Shown: one piece after another, positions 50,500 to 62,349 of the stretch
Numbering within the stretch: the stretch's first letter is position 1
How the letters are laid out: each line of letters opens with the position of its first letter
Origin: Conchocele bisecta
Taxonomy: Eukaryota > Mollusca > Bivalvia > Lucinida > Thyasiridae
Assembly: GCA_029237695.1 (NCBI GenBank)
Contig: CM055272.1
Span: forward strand, 9,536,042 to 9,600,041
Length of the DNA stretch: 64,000 nt
Direction: 5' to 3'
Notes under the pieces: model-generated
The model's input: only the letters and a program-made list of their open reading frames with translations
Databases searched by the model: none
What the model was told of the DNA's origin: nothing
Position numbers and translations under genes: made by a program

Positions 50500-51253
50500 C
50501 CTTTCTTTTGGCTGCCAGCGGGGGCATTCGTGTGCCGACAGGCCACATTTCTAGTTATGCAAGCGGGGCATATTGCGTTGCTCTTGAGGTTCCGTACGTC
50601 CGTATGTACTTACGTGTACATTTACATATAAAAGTCAAAAAGTTTTCAATATTACGCGAATGATTGCTTCTATACTTGGACATTTGAATCACCTGAACAT
50701 TTGTCACACATTCGCGCCACCATTGACATGACCTTGACCTTTGTCACCTTTGAAATGTCTCTGAAACACTTAGCCATATTGTTACGTCAAAAAGTTTGTA
50801 AGAGTTATTCCAACATGTAATATCTTCAATATTAAGTAAAGGATTGCTTCAATACTTTGACACTTGAATCACCTGAATATTTGTCACACATTCGTGCCAC
50901 CATTAACATGACCTTGACCTTTGTCACCTTCGAAATGTCTCGGAAACACTTAGCAATATTGTTACGTCAAAAGGTTTGTAAGAGTTTCTCCAACATGTAA
51001 TATCTTCAATATTAAGCGAAGGATTGCTTTGAATCACCTGAACATTTGTCACACATTCTCGCCACTATTAACGGTCTTGACCTTTTTCACCTTCGAAATG
51101 TCGCTGAAACAATTAGCTATATTGTTACATCGAAAAGTTTGGAAGAGTTTCTCCATTTTGCTTTAATATTTGAACAGTTTGTTCACCTTAACATGTGTGA
51201 TGCAATCACATCACCAATGACATGACCTTGACCTTGAAACAATTAGCCACTTT
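50500..51253 (+). repeat. 178 bp tandem repeat with hairpin-type head
   Basis: Near 50,520 lies GGGGGCATTCGTGTGCCGAC, then CATTTCTAGTTATGCAAGCG and GTACGTCCGTATGTACTTAC. From 50,640 about 3.5 units of ~178 bp follow, each with AACATGTAATATCTTCAATA and ACATGACCTTGACCTTTGTC. No clear tail: element E begins at 51,254. A single diverged unit is at 11,040-11,300. Confidence 0.7.
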
Positions 51254-53289
51254 TTTAGCTTGACTATTCGAAGAATAAGTAGAGCTTATGTTGTCACCCC
51301 GGCGTCGGCGTCGGTGTCACCGTCACGCCGTGGTTAAGGTTTTTAGTCAACCTTGTATATGGAATACTACTGGCCCTACACCAACTATACTTGGACAACT
51401 TTATCTCCTAGTGATGTACATCAACAACCCCTGACCTATATTTGACTTTGACTTACATTTAACCTTGAATTACTTAGTTAATTCTCATTGGTTAAGGTTT
51501 TTAGTCAACCTTGGTTAAGGTTTTTAGTCAAGCTTTCTACATGGAATACTATTGTGCATACAGACACCATACTTGGACAACCTTTTCTCATAGTGATGTA
51601 CATCAATAACCCCTGATCTATATTTGACCTTGACCTACATTTCCTCTTCAATTACTTTGTTAATTCTCATTGGTTAAGGTTTTTAGTCAAGCTTGTATAT
51701 GGAATACTCCTGGCCCTACACCCACCATACTTGGACAACTTCATCTCCTAGGGATGTACATCAATAACCCTTGATCTATATTTCACCTTGACCTACATTT
51801 GACCTTGACCTACATTTCCTCTTGAATTACTTAGTTAATTCTCTTTGGTTAAGGTTTTTAGTCAAGCTTGTAGATGGAATACTCCTGGCCCTACACCAAC
51901 CATACTCGGACAACTTTATCTCCTAGTGATGTACATCAACAACCCCTGACCTATATTTGAATTTAACCTACATTTAACCTTGAATTACTTAGTTAATTCC
52001 CCTTGATTAAGGTTTTTAGTCAACCTTGGTTAAGGTTTTTAGTCAAGCTTTCTACATGGAATACTATTGTGCATACAGACACCATACTTGGACAACCTTT
52101 TCTCATAGCGATGTACATCAATAACCCCTGATCTATATTTGACTTTGACCTACATTTCCTCTTGAATTACTTAGTTAATTCCCCTTGGTTTTTTAAGGTT
52201 TTTAGTCAAGCTTGTATATGGAATACTACTGGCCCTACACCCACCATACTTGGACAACTTCATCTCCTAGTGATGTACATCAAACAACCGCTGATATATA
52301 TTTCACCTTGACCTATATGTCCTCTTCAATTACTTACTTAAGTCACCTTGGTTAAGGTTTTTAGTCAACCTTGGTTAAGGTTTTTACTCAAGCTTGTACA
52401 TGGAATACTATTGTGCATACAGACCATACGTGGACAACCTTTTCTCATAGGGATGTACATCAATAACCCCTGATCTATATTTGACCTTCACCTACATTTC
52501 CTCTTCAATTACTTACTTAATTCTCTTTGGTTAAGGTTTTTAGTCAACCTTATAGATGGAATACTCCTGGCCCTACACCAACCATACTTGGACAACTTCA
52601 TCTAGTGATGTACATCAACAACCCCTGACCTATATTTCACCTTGACCTACATTTAACCTTGAATTAATTAGTTAATCCCCCTTGGTTAAGGTTTTTAGTC
52701 AACCTTGGTTAAGGTTTTTAGTCAAGCTTGTATATGGAATACTATTGTGCATACAGACACCATACTTGGATAACTTTTTCTCATAGGGATGTACATCAAT
52801 AACCCCTGACCTATATTTTATCTTCACCTACATTTAACCTTGCATTGCTTGGTTAATGTTTATAGTCAAGCTTGTATATGGAATACTCCTGGGCCTACAT
52901 CAACCATACTTGGACAACTTCATCTCCTAGTGATGTACATCAATAATCCCTGACCTATATTTGACCTTGACCTACTTTTATCCTTGGATTACTTAGTTAT
53001 TTCCCATTGGTTAAGGTTTTTAGTCAAGCTTGTATATGGAATACTCCTGGGCCTACAGCAACCATACTTGGAAAACTTCATCTCCTAGTGATGTACATCA
53101 ATAACCCCTGACCTATATCTGTCATTGACCTACATTTAACCTTGAATTACTTACTTAATTTCCCTTGGTTAAGTTTTTTAGTCAACCTTGGTTAAGGTTT
53201 TTATGCAGGCCGCAGCCACCTTGTTTGTGAAGCTATGTGTACATCGACAACCCTCGTAGTCGAGCTATGCTGTTCTCCTACAGCTCTTG
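51254..53289 (+). mobile_element. Tandem-repeat element E, copy 2
   Basis: Head TTTAGCTTGACTATTCGAAG, CGGCGTCGGCGTCGGTGTCA, then about eleven ~170 bp units and the tail GAGCTATGCTGTTCTCCTAC then AGCTCTTG. It matches copy 1 (30,528-32,196) in layout, but unit number and order differ, so the arrays have expanded or contracted independently. Confidence 0.85.
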
Positions 53290-53437
53290 TTGATAAATGT
53301 CATGACTGTAAGATCCTCTATTTGAATTGTTAGCCTGCCAGCAGGTATACTGCATACATGTTAATAATACCGTAATAACCCTAAGTATTCAGACACCATT
53401 AGTTTTGGGGAAACCCCTGTAATATCCAAAACAAATC
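53290..53437. other. Spacer between elements E and F
   Basis: Short AT-rich stretch with no recognised feature. Its AATACCGTAATAACCCTAA text recurs, diverged, near 55,690-55,730, after element F. Confidence 0.35.
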
Positions 53438-55601
53438 GTATCCCTCCGTCGGGGGATACTATGGATTTGACAGCGCGCCGCGTCCGCGTCCGCGTCCGCC
53501 GCAGACACTTCTTGTCCGGAGCATAACTCGAACACCCTTTGGAATATTTTCATGAAACTTCACACATGCATAGACCACAACCCAAAGGTGTGTCGCGCAC
53601 AAGAATGACAACTCTTGCATAGCTAATTTTTGAGTTATCTCCCTTTTTTGTTTCTCGCACTGATTTCGTGTCCGGAGCATAACTCCACCACCCTTTGGAA
53701 TATTTTCATGAAACTTTACACATGCATAGACCACGACCCGAAGGTGTGTCGCGCACAAGAATGACAACTCTTGCATAGCTAATTTTTTAGTTATCTCCCT
53801 TTTTTGTTTTGCGCACTGATTGACCATAACTCGACCACCCTTTGGAATATTTTTATGAAACTTAACACATTCAATTAGACCATCGAACCGAAGGTGTGTC
53901 GTGCACAAGAATGACAACTCTTGCATAGCTAATTTTTGAGTTATCTCCCTTTTTTGTTTTCGCTCACTGATTTCCTGTCCGGAGCATAACTCGACCACCC
54001 TTTGGAATATTTTCATGAAACTTCACACATGCATAGACCACGGCCCGGAGGTGTGTCGTGCACAAGAATGACAACTCTTGCGTAGCTAATTTTTGAGTTT
54101 ATCTCCCTTTTTTTTTGTTTTTTTGCCGCACTCTACAAACAGGACAATAATGCATGAAGACCTGTTTTCTCGTCTGCTCTGTACACCTTTTCTCGTGTGC
54201 TCTGTACACCTTACCTGTAGAGAGAACAATAGAAACTGGGAGAACCATGTGCTAGCATGGGCTAGCATGTGCAGAAGTCCAGTGCTTGACCACTGCTGAC
54301 CAGGTAATTTATACAGGTAAATCACTACATTGGGTACTGTGTTGAAAATATTGTGGCATTATGTGGACCTGTGCAGATTTTTGTAGATAAATATAGGACT
54401 ATTAAACAAAAATCTGGTCTCCAATAGCAAGCATTATTATTTTCAAACTTTTTTTTTTCATTTTTTGTTTTTTTTCATATTTGTTTTCTCTTTTTTTTCA
54501 TTTATTTTTTCTTTCCATTTTTTTTTTTTTCATTTTTTTTTTTTTTTTTTTTATTTTTTTTTCATTTTTTTTTCATTTTTTTTTTTCAAATTATTTTTCA
54601 ATTTTTGTCTAGTGCTTATGATATGTAGATAAATATAGGACTATTAAAAAACATTCTGGGCTTCAGTAGGGAGCATTATTCTTTTTCTTTTTTTTAATTT
54701 AATTTTTTTTTCCATTTTCTTTTTTACATTCTTTTTCAATTTTTTAACTGACCACTAACTTATTACAGGTAATTTATACAGGTACATTATTACATTTCCG
54801 TAAGCTGTGTTGACAATATTGTGGCAGTATGTGGACCTGTGCAGATATATGTAGATAAATATAGGACTATTAACAAAAATTTCTGGGCTCCAGTAGCGAG
54901 CATTATTTTTTTTTTTTAAATTGTATATTACATTTCCGTAAACTGTGTTGAAAATATTGTGGCATTATGTGGACCTGTGCAGATATATGTAGATAAATAT
55001 AGGACTATTAAAAAAAAATTCTGGGCTCCAGTAGCAAGTATTATTATTTTTTATTTTTCACCTTTTTTTTTCAAATTATTTTTAATTTTTTTTTTTACAT
55101 TCTTTTTAAATTTTTTAACTGACCACTAACTTATTACAGGTAATTTATACAGCTAAATTATTACATTTACCTAAACTGTGTTGACAATATTGTGGCAGTA
55201 TGTGGACCTGGGAGAATATAATGTAGGATAAATATTGGGACTATTAAAAAAAAATTCTCGGCTCCATAGCGCATTATTTTTTTTATTTACATTCTATATT
55301 ACATCCGTCAACTGTGGTTTGAAATATTGTGGCCTTATGTGCACCTGTGCAGATATATGTACATAAATATAGGACTATTAACAAATAAATTCTGCGCTCC
55401 AGTAGCTTCACACATGCATAGACCCTAAAGGTGTGTCGCGCAAGAATGACAACTGTTGCATCACTAATTGTTTAGTTATCTCCCTTTGTCCGTCACCGAT
55501 TTTGTCTCCGGAGCATAACTCGATCACCCTTTTTTCAAACTACTTGTGTATCTGGGGAGGGGGATACACATGCGCTTGTCGACAAGCGTCCATTTCTAGT
55601 T
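53438..55601 (+). mobile_element. Element F
   Basis: Head hairpin GTATCCCTCC..GGGGGATAC (53,438-53,459), (GCGTCC)n, then four ~140-150 bp units (53,513-54,110) with CATAACTCGACCACCCTTTG and GTGTGTCGCGCACAAGAATG, then T-rich ~240 bp units (54,300-55,400) with TAGATAAATATAGGACTATT. Tail: GGGGGATACACATGCGCTTG, then CATTTCTAGTTG. The head motif GGGGGATAC returns at the tail. A unit fragment at 55,395-55,530 closes the core. Frames in the core are repeat translations. Confidence 0.75.
54430..55110 (+). repeat. T-rich low-complexity stretch inside element F
   Basis: Long T runs with ATTTTT and CATTTTT variations, especially 54,447-54,600. Open frames are absent. Copy number of the enclosing ~240 bp unit is hard to fix from the text. 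Confidence 0.7.
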
Positions 55602-55858
55602 GTGGTAAAGCAGTACAACCATCCTAACCCTAAATACTGGGATACTCTTTGTTGTGGGTAACCTCATATTTATATGTGTTTCACCAGAATAAATTGTGTT
55701 AAAATATTTAGGGTTATTACGGTAACAAACATGTGTTGTGCTTTTCAGAAATTCCCTCCAATTGTTGGTCGTTTTGTGCCATTCGCAGCCGTGGCTGCTG
55801 CCAACTGTATAAATATACCGTGTATGCGGAGCAGGTATGACCAGCTACATACCTGTGG
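55602..55858. other. No gene recognised
   Basis: Short frames only. It lies between element F and a fold-back MITE. Confidence 0.35.
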
Positions 55859-56045
55859 CTGTGACTGGAGAAATGGGGCTTATGAAGTTTGTGACCAGTA
55901 TCTATAATTGCTTGTTAGAAACAGGATAGGCGTTTAATGATGGAATGGCGAACAGTGCAGATCCTGATCAGATTGTGCAGGTGCACAGGCTGATCTGGAT
56001 CGACACTGGTCACAAGACCAATAAGCCCCATTTCTCCAGTCACAG
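55859..56045. mobile_element. Fold-back MITE (well preserved)
   Basis: Perfect 25 bp inverted ends: CTGTGACTGGAGAAATGGGG followed by CTTAT, and its inverse at 56,021-56,045. The inner part also shows GTGACCAGTATC against GACACTGGTCAC. A diverged copy is at 10,325-10,540 and a partial one near 59,095-59,150. No coding capacity; target duplication not resolved. Confidence 0.75.
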
Positions 56046-56173
56046 AAACAAATGCGTAAAATATATCAATATCAACGTACGCCTTATGTAAATTGCTTGT
56101 GATCTCATGTCACTGTGGCTGGTTGTTATTGTGACATCCATGCAGAACATACAGGTCTACATTCATTATCCCT

Positions 56174-56340
56174 TCGCCAATAGGCAAGAGGGGATATTGT
56201 GTTAGTCCATGTACGTATGTGCGTACGTTAGTAACAAATTTTATGCGTAGCGCACTTTCTGAAGGAAGGAGTGCTTATGGCGTACCCCAGGCATCGTAGT
56301 CAGCATCTGTCCATCCGTCTGTCCGTCCGGACCAACATCC
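56174..56340 (+). mobile_element. Two truncated hairpin-headed elements (types G and I)
   Basis: ATCCCTTCGCCAATAGGCAA, then GAGGGGATATTGTG (56,172-56,205), is a hairpin head followed by ACGTATGTGCGTACG. Soon after, AGCGCACTTTCTGAAGGAAG, then GAGTGCTTATGGCGTACCCC (56,247-56,286), is another, followed by (TCCG)n. Type I resembles the head at 63,958. Neither has a recognisable core or tail. Confidence 0.5.
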
Positions 56341-56699
56341 GATACTCCCATTTAAATGTGCGCTCCATTGGACAAAAAAACAAACTGTTCTGGCAAACAA
56401 TACACAGGCAAGTGATCCTTTGAACAGGCGAATACCACTAGCAGATAAATATGACGCGATCAGGGTTTGATTATGTTCGTTCACCTTTGTACTGCGGCAA
56501 ATCGTAGGATTTAATGACACAAATTACAGATACTCGACGTACAAAGATCTACAAAGGGACATAATATTGATGATAGACACAGAAATAGCTGAAAATTTAA
56601 CGTTCATATGTTTTAATTGTTTTTGCCGAGAGCAGCGGTTGGTCCGGGCCTGGTGGACCCAACCCCTGGATCCGCACCTGCTGCACCGGTTCAACCTCG
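56341..56699. other. No feature recognised
   Basis: Short frames on both strands; no partner in the window. GAACATAATCAAACCC-type text is unique here. Confidence 0.35.
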
Positions 56700-57245
56700 T
56701 CATGTCCCCCAATATTGTTTACATTATTTGGCCACAGAAACTCTGTTTACATCATCACGGTGATCAACAGGTTCAGTGTTTATTTTAAATGTTACAAATA
56801 TGCTGAAAATTGGTGTTAAAACACCCCCAACATGTTCCTCAAGTGAAACTGGGTAGTAATGGTTCAACATTTGCAAGCAAGCAAGGGTTGTCACAGGAGA
56901 TTGTGGCGGGCAGCGTCCACACCAATGTTAAGTTTTTCGTGTTTTGTCCATTCTCTGTTACTGTACCAGCTACAACCACCATACTCTCACAACTTCATAA
57001 CCAACAGGTGCCCATCACATACCACTATCCAACATGTGACCTTTTTTTTTACATTGAACTATTTTTTCCGCATAATCGGCTTAGCTATTTTCAATGTTAA
57101 ATGTTCTTGTTTAGGTCCATTAGGTACATTCTGTACCACCTAGGACCACCATACTTGCACAAATTCATAACAAACAGGTGCCCACCACATACCACCATCC
57201 GACATGTGACTTTTTTTTACCTTGACCTATTTCTTCCGCGTAAGG
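56700..57245 (+). repeat. Old, diverged element C-type core
   Basis: 56,700-56,880 matches 37,395-37,580. From 56,920, CACCAATGTTAAGTTTTTCG and units with TGTACCACCTAGGACCACCA (57,132) and GGTGCCCACCACATACCACC match core 1 of element C at lower identity and without the GC-rich head microsatellite. A further fragment lies at 58,170-58,300. It represents an older generation of the family. Confidence 0.6.
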
Positions 57246-59171
57246 TATTAGGTCATAGATAGATACACTTGACTTCAATGATAATTTCTTCAATAGACAG
57301 ATGTGATATATAAATATAAGATATATGAATATTGTCTTGTTACTGTGTACTATATGGTACATTGAGTTGGCATCTCCACCAAATTTGTATGTACAAGCCA
57401 TCGTACAGTCACCACTTCGTGCGTTTGACACATACAGCAAATAATATGACAGTAAACCAAATAAAATTTGGTGCACTACATCATAGGCATATATGATAAC
57501 GACGTGCTAATATTATGCCAGCAAGCTATACGAGACAAGATATCTGAGCATTTCTCCCATCAATCTCAAAATAAATTTTGATGTGTAAATTTTTCAATCT
57601 GATGCACAGTCTATTGTTAGTGTACACGTTACCCATAGGTAAAGCCATATTTACTTGCATAGTAGGTGAGAAGACACCGGGGACAATACACTCAGGTAAC
57701 TGCTTACATGTCACTGGATTTGATAGCTAATAACAGAGTACAGTAGTGGTTATCTCTGGTATGTGTTGTGTGGTTTGCCAGGTAAAAGTGATACACTGTG
57801 CGATATTCTGTGTATGAGGCTATTTACAATGGTGGTTCATGTTGTTAAAAACATCATGTACACAGGCACAAACCTGTGCAGAAAACTGACATATTTTACG
57901 GTTTGGTGTAATATAATAGACAGGAGTCCGTTGTCCTGGCTTTTCTACATGTGATTAACTACATTATATCATAATTATGTTCTACTTAACATTTTGCGTT
58001 TTGTGTCAAATGCCAGAAGAGGTGAAAGTGGCTGATGGCTTGAATATATAAAGATGGCCAAGTTGGCCACTCCATGTGTCGTATAGGATACAGTAACGCG
58101 GCAGTGTTCACATATATTCCATCACATTTACGAAGCAATTATCTTTGAATCAACGGATGATCATGTATAGAATGGGTCCTTAAGTTTTTAGGTCCATTTC
58201 TCTGTTACTGTACCACCTAGGACAACCATATACCACCATCCGACATGTGACCTATTTTTTCCGCGTAATCGACTGAGCCATTTACAATGTTAAAGGAGAT
58301 ATAACCAGGTTATGTTTTTGCGATACACTTGTGAATTTATCATTTAGATATCAAATAAAACAAATTTCACAGTTATCAGACAATTATGTGCCGTTCTTTT
58401 ACGGATTTCATATTCCAGACAGCCAGTTTTTCCAGCCGTCACTGCATGACTAACTTCCCCTTGTTTTGCTTACCACCCTTAGCTGTATCGTGGGTATATG
58501 ACGTATGCGTAGTACAGCCAAAATGTAGGCATAATGCGATTAGTACGGTTAATAGTTCAACAGACTCCATAGAACTCAAGTTTATTTGAGCGCTGGTATA
58601 ACATACGTACTCTAGCTGTACTGTATAAATATAAGAATGACCTAGTTACAAAATACATACTGAAATGCGACAGTGGGTGACAAAATGGACACTACTATGC
58701 AATTTTCAACAACTGTAGGATACCAGTGTGTATAATATGTGTATATATTTACATTGTCAGGTTACAATCTATTTTTTTTCCTGTTAGTAATTATATATAA
58801 TGCTACATCAGTCACCAGGAGGGTAACACAGAGTAGACACTTATCAGAGCTGTTAGATGTGTAGATGGACCGCGTGCTATGCTGGTCAAAATGCAATAAG
58901 GTAACTCTTGTGGGAGGGTCATTGTCCGTTTACAATGCTGTACATGGGTCAATTTAATGAAAGCCAAATTAGGGGCAAGTAGCGGGGAAATTAGTCGCTT
59001 CAATTGCCACAGGGGTGGAATGCACTGGAGGGCCAGTGACCGAATATCCCGATTCTGGGTCGAATATTAATTCATAGGCCCTGTCCGCGGCAACGCACAG
59101 ACTGATCAGTATCTGCACTTTTCCCCATTTCATCAATGAAACACACTAACAAAGCAATCTAGATCATTTTT
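57246..59171. other. No gene recognised
   Basis: About 1.9 kb of mostly unique AT-rich text, apart from the C-core fragment at 58,170-58,300 and a MITE fragment at 59,095-59,150. Frames of 60-103 codons have no recognised domains. Confidence 0.4.
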
Positions 59172-59430
59172 GTCTCGCCCTCGAAAGCGGAAAGCGAGAC
59201 TAAGGTTTTGCTTTTTGTCGTCGTCGTCATCATTCAATGCTAAGTTTTCGTGTTACTGTCATTACTTCAACACCTTACCAGCTACAGTCATCAAACTTTA
59301 TACATACCTTTACTATGATATGTAGATGAATATAGGACTATTCTCGGGGCCCCAGGGTCAAGTTCAAGGGCCCAGGGTCATGGTCAAGGCGGAACAAGGC
59401 GAGACATTTGATTCCGCGATTTGAAGCCCG
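59172..59430 (+). mobile_element. Short element H, hairpin-headed
   Basis: Head GTCTCGCCCTCGAAAGCGGA, then AAGCGAGAC (hairpin, 59,172-59,200), (GTCGTC)n at 59,218, a short core with GATATGTAGATGAATATAGG related to element F, and an end with CAAGGCGAGACATTTGATTC. The head stem recurs inverted at the end. It appears reduced to about 250 bp. Confidence 0.55.
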
Positions 59431-59433
59431 ATT

Positions 59434-62311
59434 TTTAGCCTGGTTTTTTTTTGGATTGGCGAAAGCCGGGCGGCGGCCGGCCGGTTGAGCGGGCGGGCGG
59501 GCGGGCGGCGTCCACAATCAATGTTAAGTTTTCGTGTTTGAGTCCATTTCTTTGTTACTGTACCTCATAGGACCAACAAACTTTCATAGCTTCATAACCA
59601 AGAGGTGCCCACCACATATCACTATCCAACATGTTACCTTTTTTTTAACTTGACCCATTTTTTCCGCGCAGTCGACTTAGCTATGTTAACTTTTCGCGTT
59701 TACAATGTTAAGTTTTCGTGTTAAGTCCATTTCTTTGGTACTGTACCACCTAGGACCACCAAACTTTCACAGCTTCATAACCACATACAACTATCCAACA
59801 TGTGACCATTTATTTTACCTTGACCTATTATTTCTACGTAATTGACTTAGCCATTTTCAACGTTAACTTTTTAACGTACGTCTCGTTAAAGATTTTTGGT
59901 TAAAGTTTTTTGTTATACTATATCTCTGCAACTGCTTCGCCCATTACCTTGAAACTTCACATGGGTGTTTATCATCATCCATATTTTCATTCTACCCCCC
60001 AACCGTGCGGCCCCTGTGCCCAATGTCAAGGTCAAATTACTTTGAATTGTTTTCTTAAAGTTTTTTTGTGTACTATATCTCTGCAACTGCTTCACCCATT
60101 ACCTTGATGGGTGTTTATCATCATTGTCACGCCCGCTTGCGGAAAGCGCGATATAGTCGGCATTTTGGCATACTTCCGTCCGTCCGTACGCTGTGTGTCC
60201 GGTTAAAGTTTTTTGGTTAAAGTTTTTCCATCTACTATATCTAATTTTAGCTCACCTGAGCAAAGCTCATGTGAGCTATTGTTATGGCAAAGTGTCCGTC
60301 GTCCGTCGTCCATCGTCCGTCCGTCCGTCCGTGAACATTTTCAATCATCTTCTTCTCCCGAACTGCTGAGCCGATATTGGTCAAACTTCACAGGGATGAT
60401 ATATGGGTGATGCCATTTCAGATTTGTTAAAATGGAGGTCATCGACAATCCAAGATGGCCGCCATGGAAAAGTAGGTCAAATTCTTAAAAAATCTTCTTC
60501 TCACGAACCGCCAGGCCGATTTCGACGATACTTGGTATGAATGATCGATAGTTAGCGCTGTTTCAGATTTGTTCATATGGTGGCCCGTGGGTCAAAAATG
60601 GGGCGTCGCCCGAGGGGTCAAATAGGGGTCAAATTTTATTTTTAACCGAATATAGTCATGTAATATATCAAATCGAAGGTATCGACGAGGCAATCACTCT
60701 GGAACATTTTTTGTCTAAATCATATGATTATGTCATCCAAGATGGCCACCGATAGTTCAAATGGTCATTCTTTTACTAAAGATTTCAAACGTCTTCTTCT
60801 TGTAAACTGCTTGGCCGATATTGGCCAAACTTAACTGTAATGGTCTGTGGTTGAAGCCTGTTCATTTTTGTTAAAATGGAGGTCATCACCAAATCCAAGA
60901 TGGCCGCCGTTAAGAAGTAGGTCAAATTCTTAAAAAATCTTCTTCTCACGAACCACCAGGCCGATTTCGACGATACTGGGTATGAATGATCGATAGTTAG
61001 CGCTGTTTCAGATTTGTTCATATGGTGGCCCCTGGGTCAAAAATGGGCGTGGCCCGAGGGGTCAACTAGGGGTCAAATTATATTTTTGCCCGAATATGGT
61101 CATATAATATATCAAATCGAAGGTATCGACTAGTTGATCACTCTGGACCATTTTTTGTCTAAATCAGATGATTTTGTCATCCAAGATGGCCACCGAAAGG
61201 TAAAAAAGTTGTTCTTTTACTAAAGATTTCAAACGTATTCTTCTTGTGAACTGCTTGGCCGATATTGGCCAAACTTAACTGTAATGGTCTGTGGGTGAAG
61301 CCTGTCCATTTTTGTCATGTAAAAAGGAGGTCATCACCAAATCCAAGATGTCCGCCGTTGAAAAGTAGGTCAAATTGTCAAAAAATCTTCTCACAAACCT
61401 CCAGGCCGATTTCGACGAAACTTGGTGTGAATGATTGATACTTAACGCTGTTTCAGATTTGTTCATATGGTGGCCCCTGGGTCAAAAATGGGCGTGGCCC
61501 GAGGGGTCAACTAGGGGTCAAATTATATTTTTGCCCGAATATGGTCATATAATATATCAAATCGAAGGTATCGACTAGTTGATCACTCTGGACCATTTTT
61601 TGTCTAAATCAGATGATTTTGTCATCCAAGATGGCCACCGAAAGGTAAAAAAGTTGTTCTTTTACTAAAGATTTCAAACGTATTCTTCTTGTGAACTGCT
61701 TGGCCGATATTGGCCAAACTTAACTGTAATGGTGTGTGGGTGAAGCCTGTCCATTTTTGTTAAAATGGAGGTCATCACCAAATCCAAGATGTCCGCCATT
61801 GAAAAGTAGGTCAAATTGTCAAAAATATCTTCTCACAAACCGCCAGGCCGATTTCGACGAAACTTTGTATGAATGATGGATAGTTAACGCTGATTCAGAT
61901 TTGTTCATATGGTGGCCTCTGGGTCGAAAATGGGCGTGGCCCGAGGGGTCAAATAGGGGTCAAATTTTATTTTTGACCGAATATGGTCATTTTATATATC
62001 AAATCGAAGGTATAGCAGTAAATCACATGCACATTCGCAATATATGTTAGATCAGAAGGTACCAACAAATTCTGTGGAACATTTGAAGTTGTAAGTGAAG
62101 AGTCTTTGTGAAATCAAGATGACCACTATGGAGGCTTTTAGGTGAGCGATACAGGCCCATTTGGGCCTCTTGTTTTAGTGTCCATGCCTCACCCCAAAGC
62201 GCGACATGCAGGCCACGGCCATCTAGTCTACAAAACGTGGGTATGATTATGTTATACAAGTGTCTATGCTTGGAAAAAACCTGGCCTTCGTGGCTTTGCC
62301 TCGTTTCTTGT
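59434..62311 (+). mobile_element. Element C copy with nested element B, duplicate of the 39.5 kb composite
   Basis: Head AGCCTGG..., GGATTGGCGAAAGCCGGGCG at about 59,453, core 1, core 2, (TCCG)n at 60,176, B from 60,246 to 62,172, then GTGTCCATGCCTCACCCCAA and tail TTTGCCTCGTTTCTTG at about 62,310. B lies at the same T-run as in copy 2. Either one composite was copied, or B inserted twice at one position. Confidence 0.75.
60246..62172 (+). mobile_element. Element B, copy 2 (complete)
   Basis: Same head, core and tail as 40,696-42,564, with high identity throughout but small differences, such as an extra unit-internal insertion near 61,315 and different microsatellite length (CCGTCGTCCATCGTCCGTCC). 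Confidence 0.8.
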
Positions 62312-62349
62312 TCCACAGATATGACCAAGCTATGTTTAATCAACTTGGC

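Noticed and set aside
53459..54016. 185-codon minus-strand frame with repeated KREITQKLAMQELSFLC
   Set aside because: Translation of the ~145 bp tandem units of element F; it repeats with the DNA.
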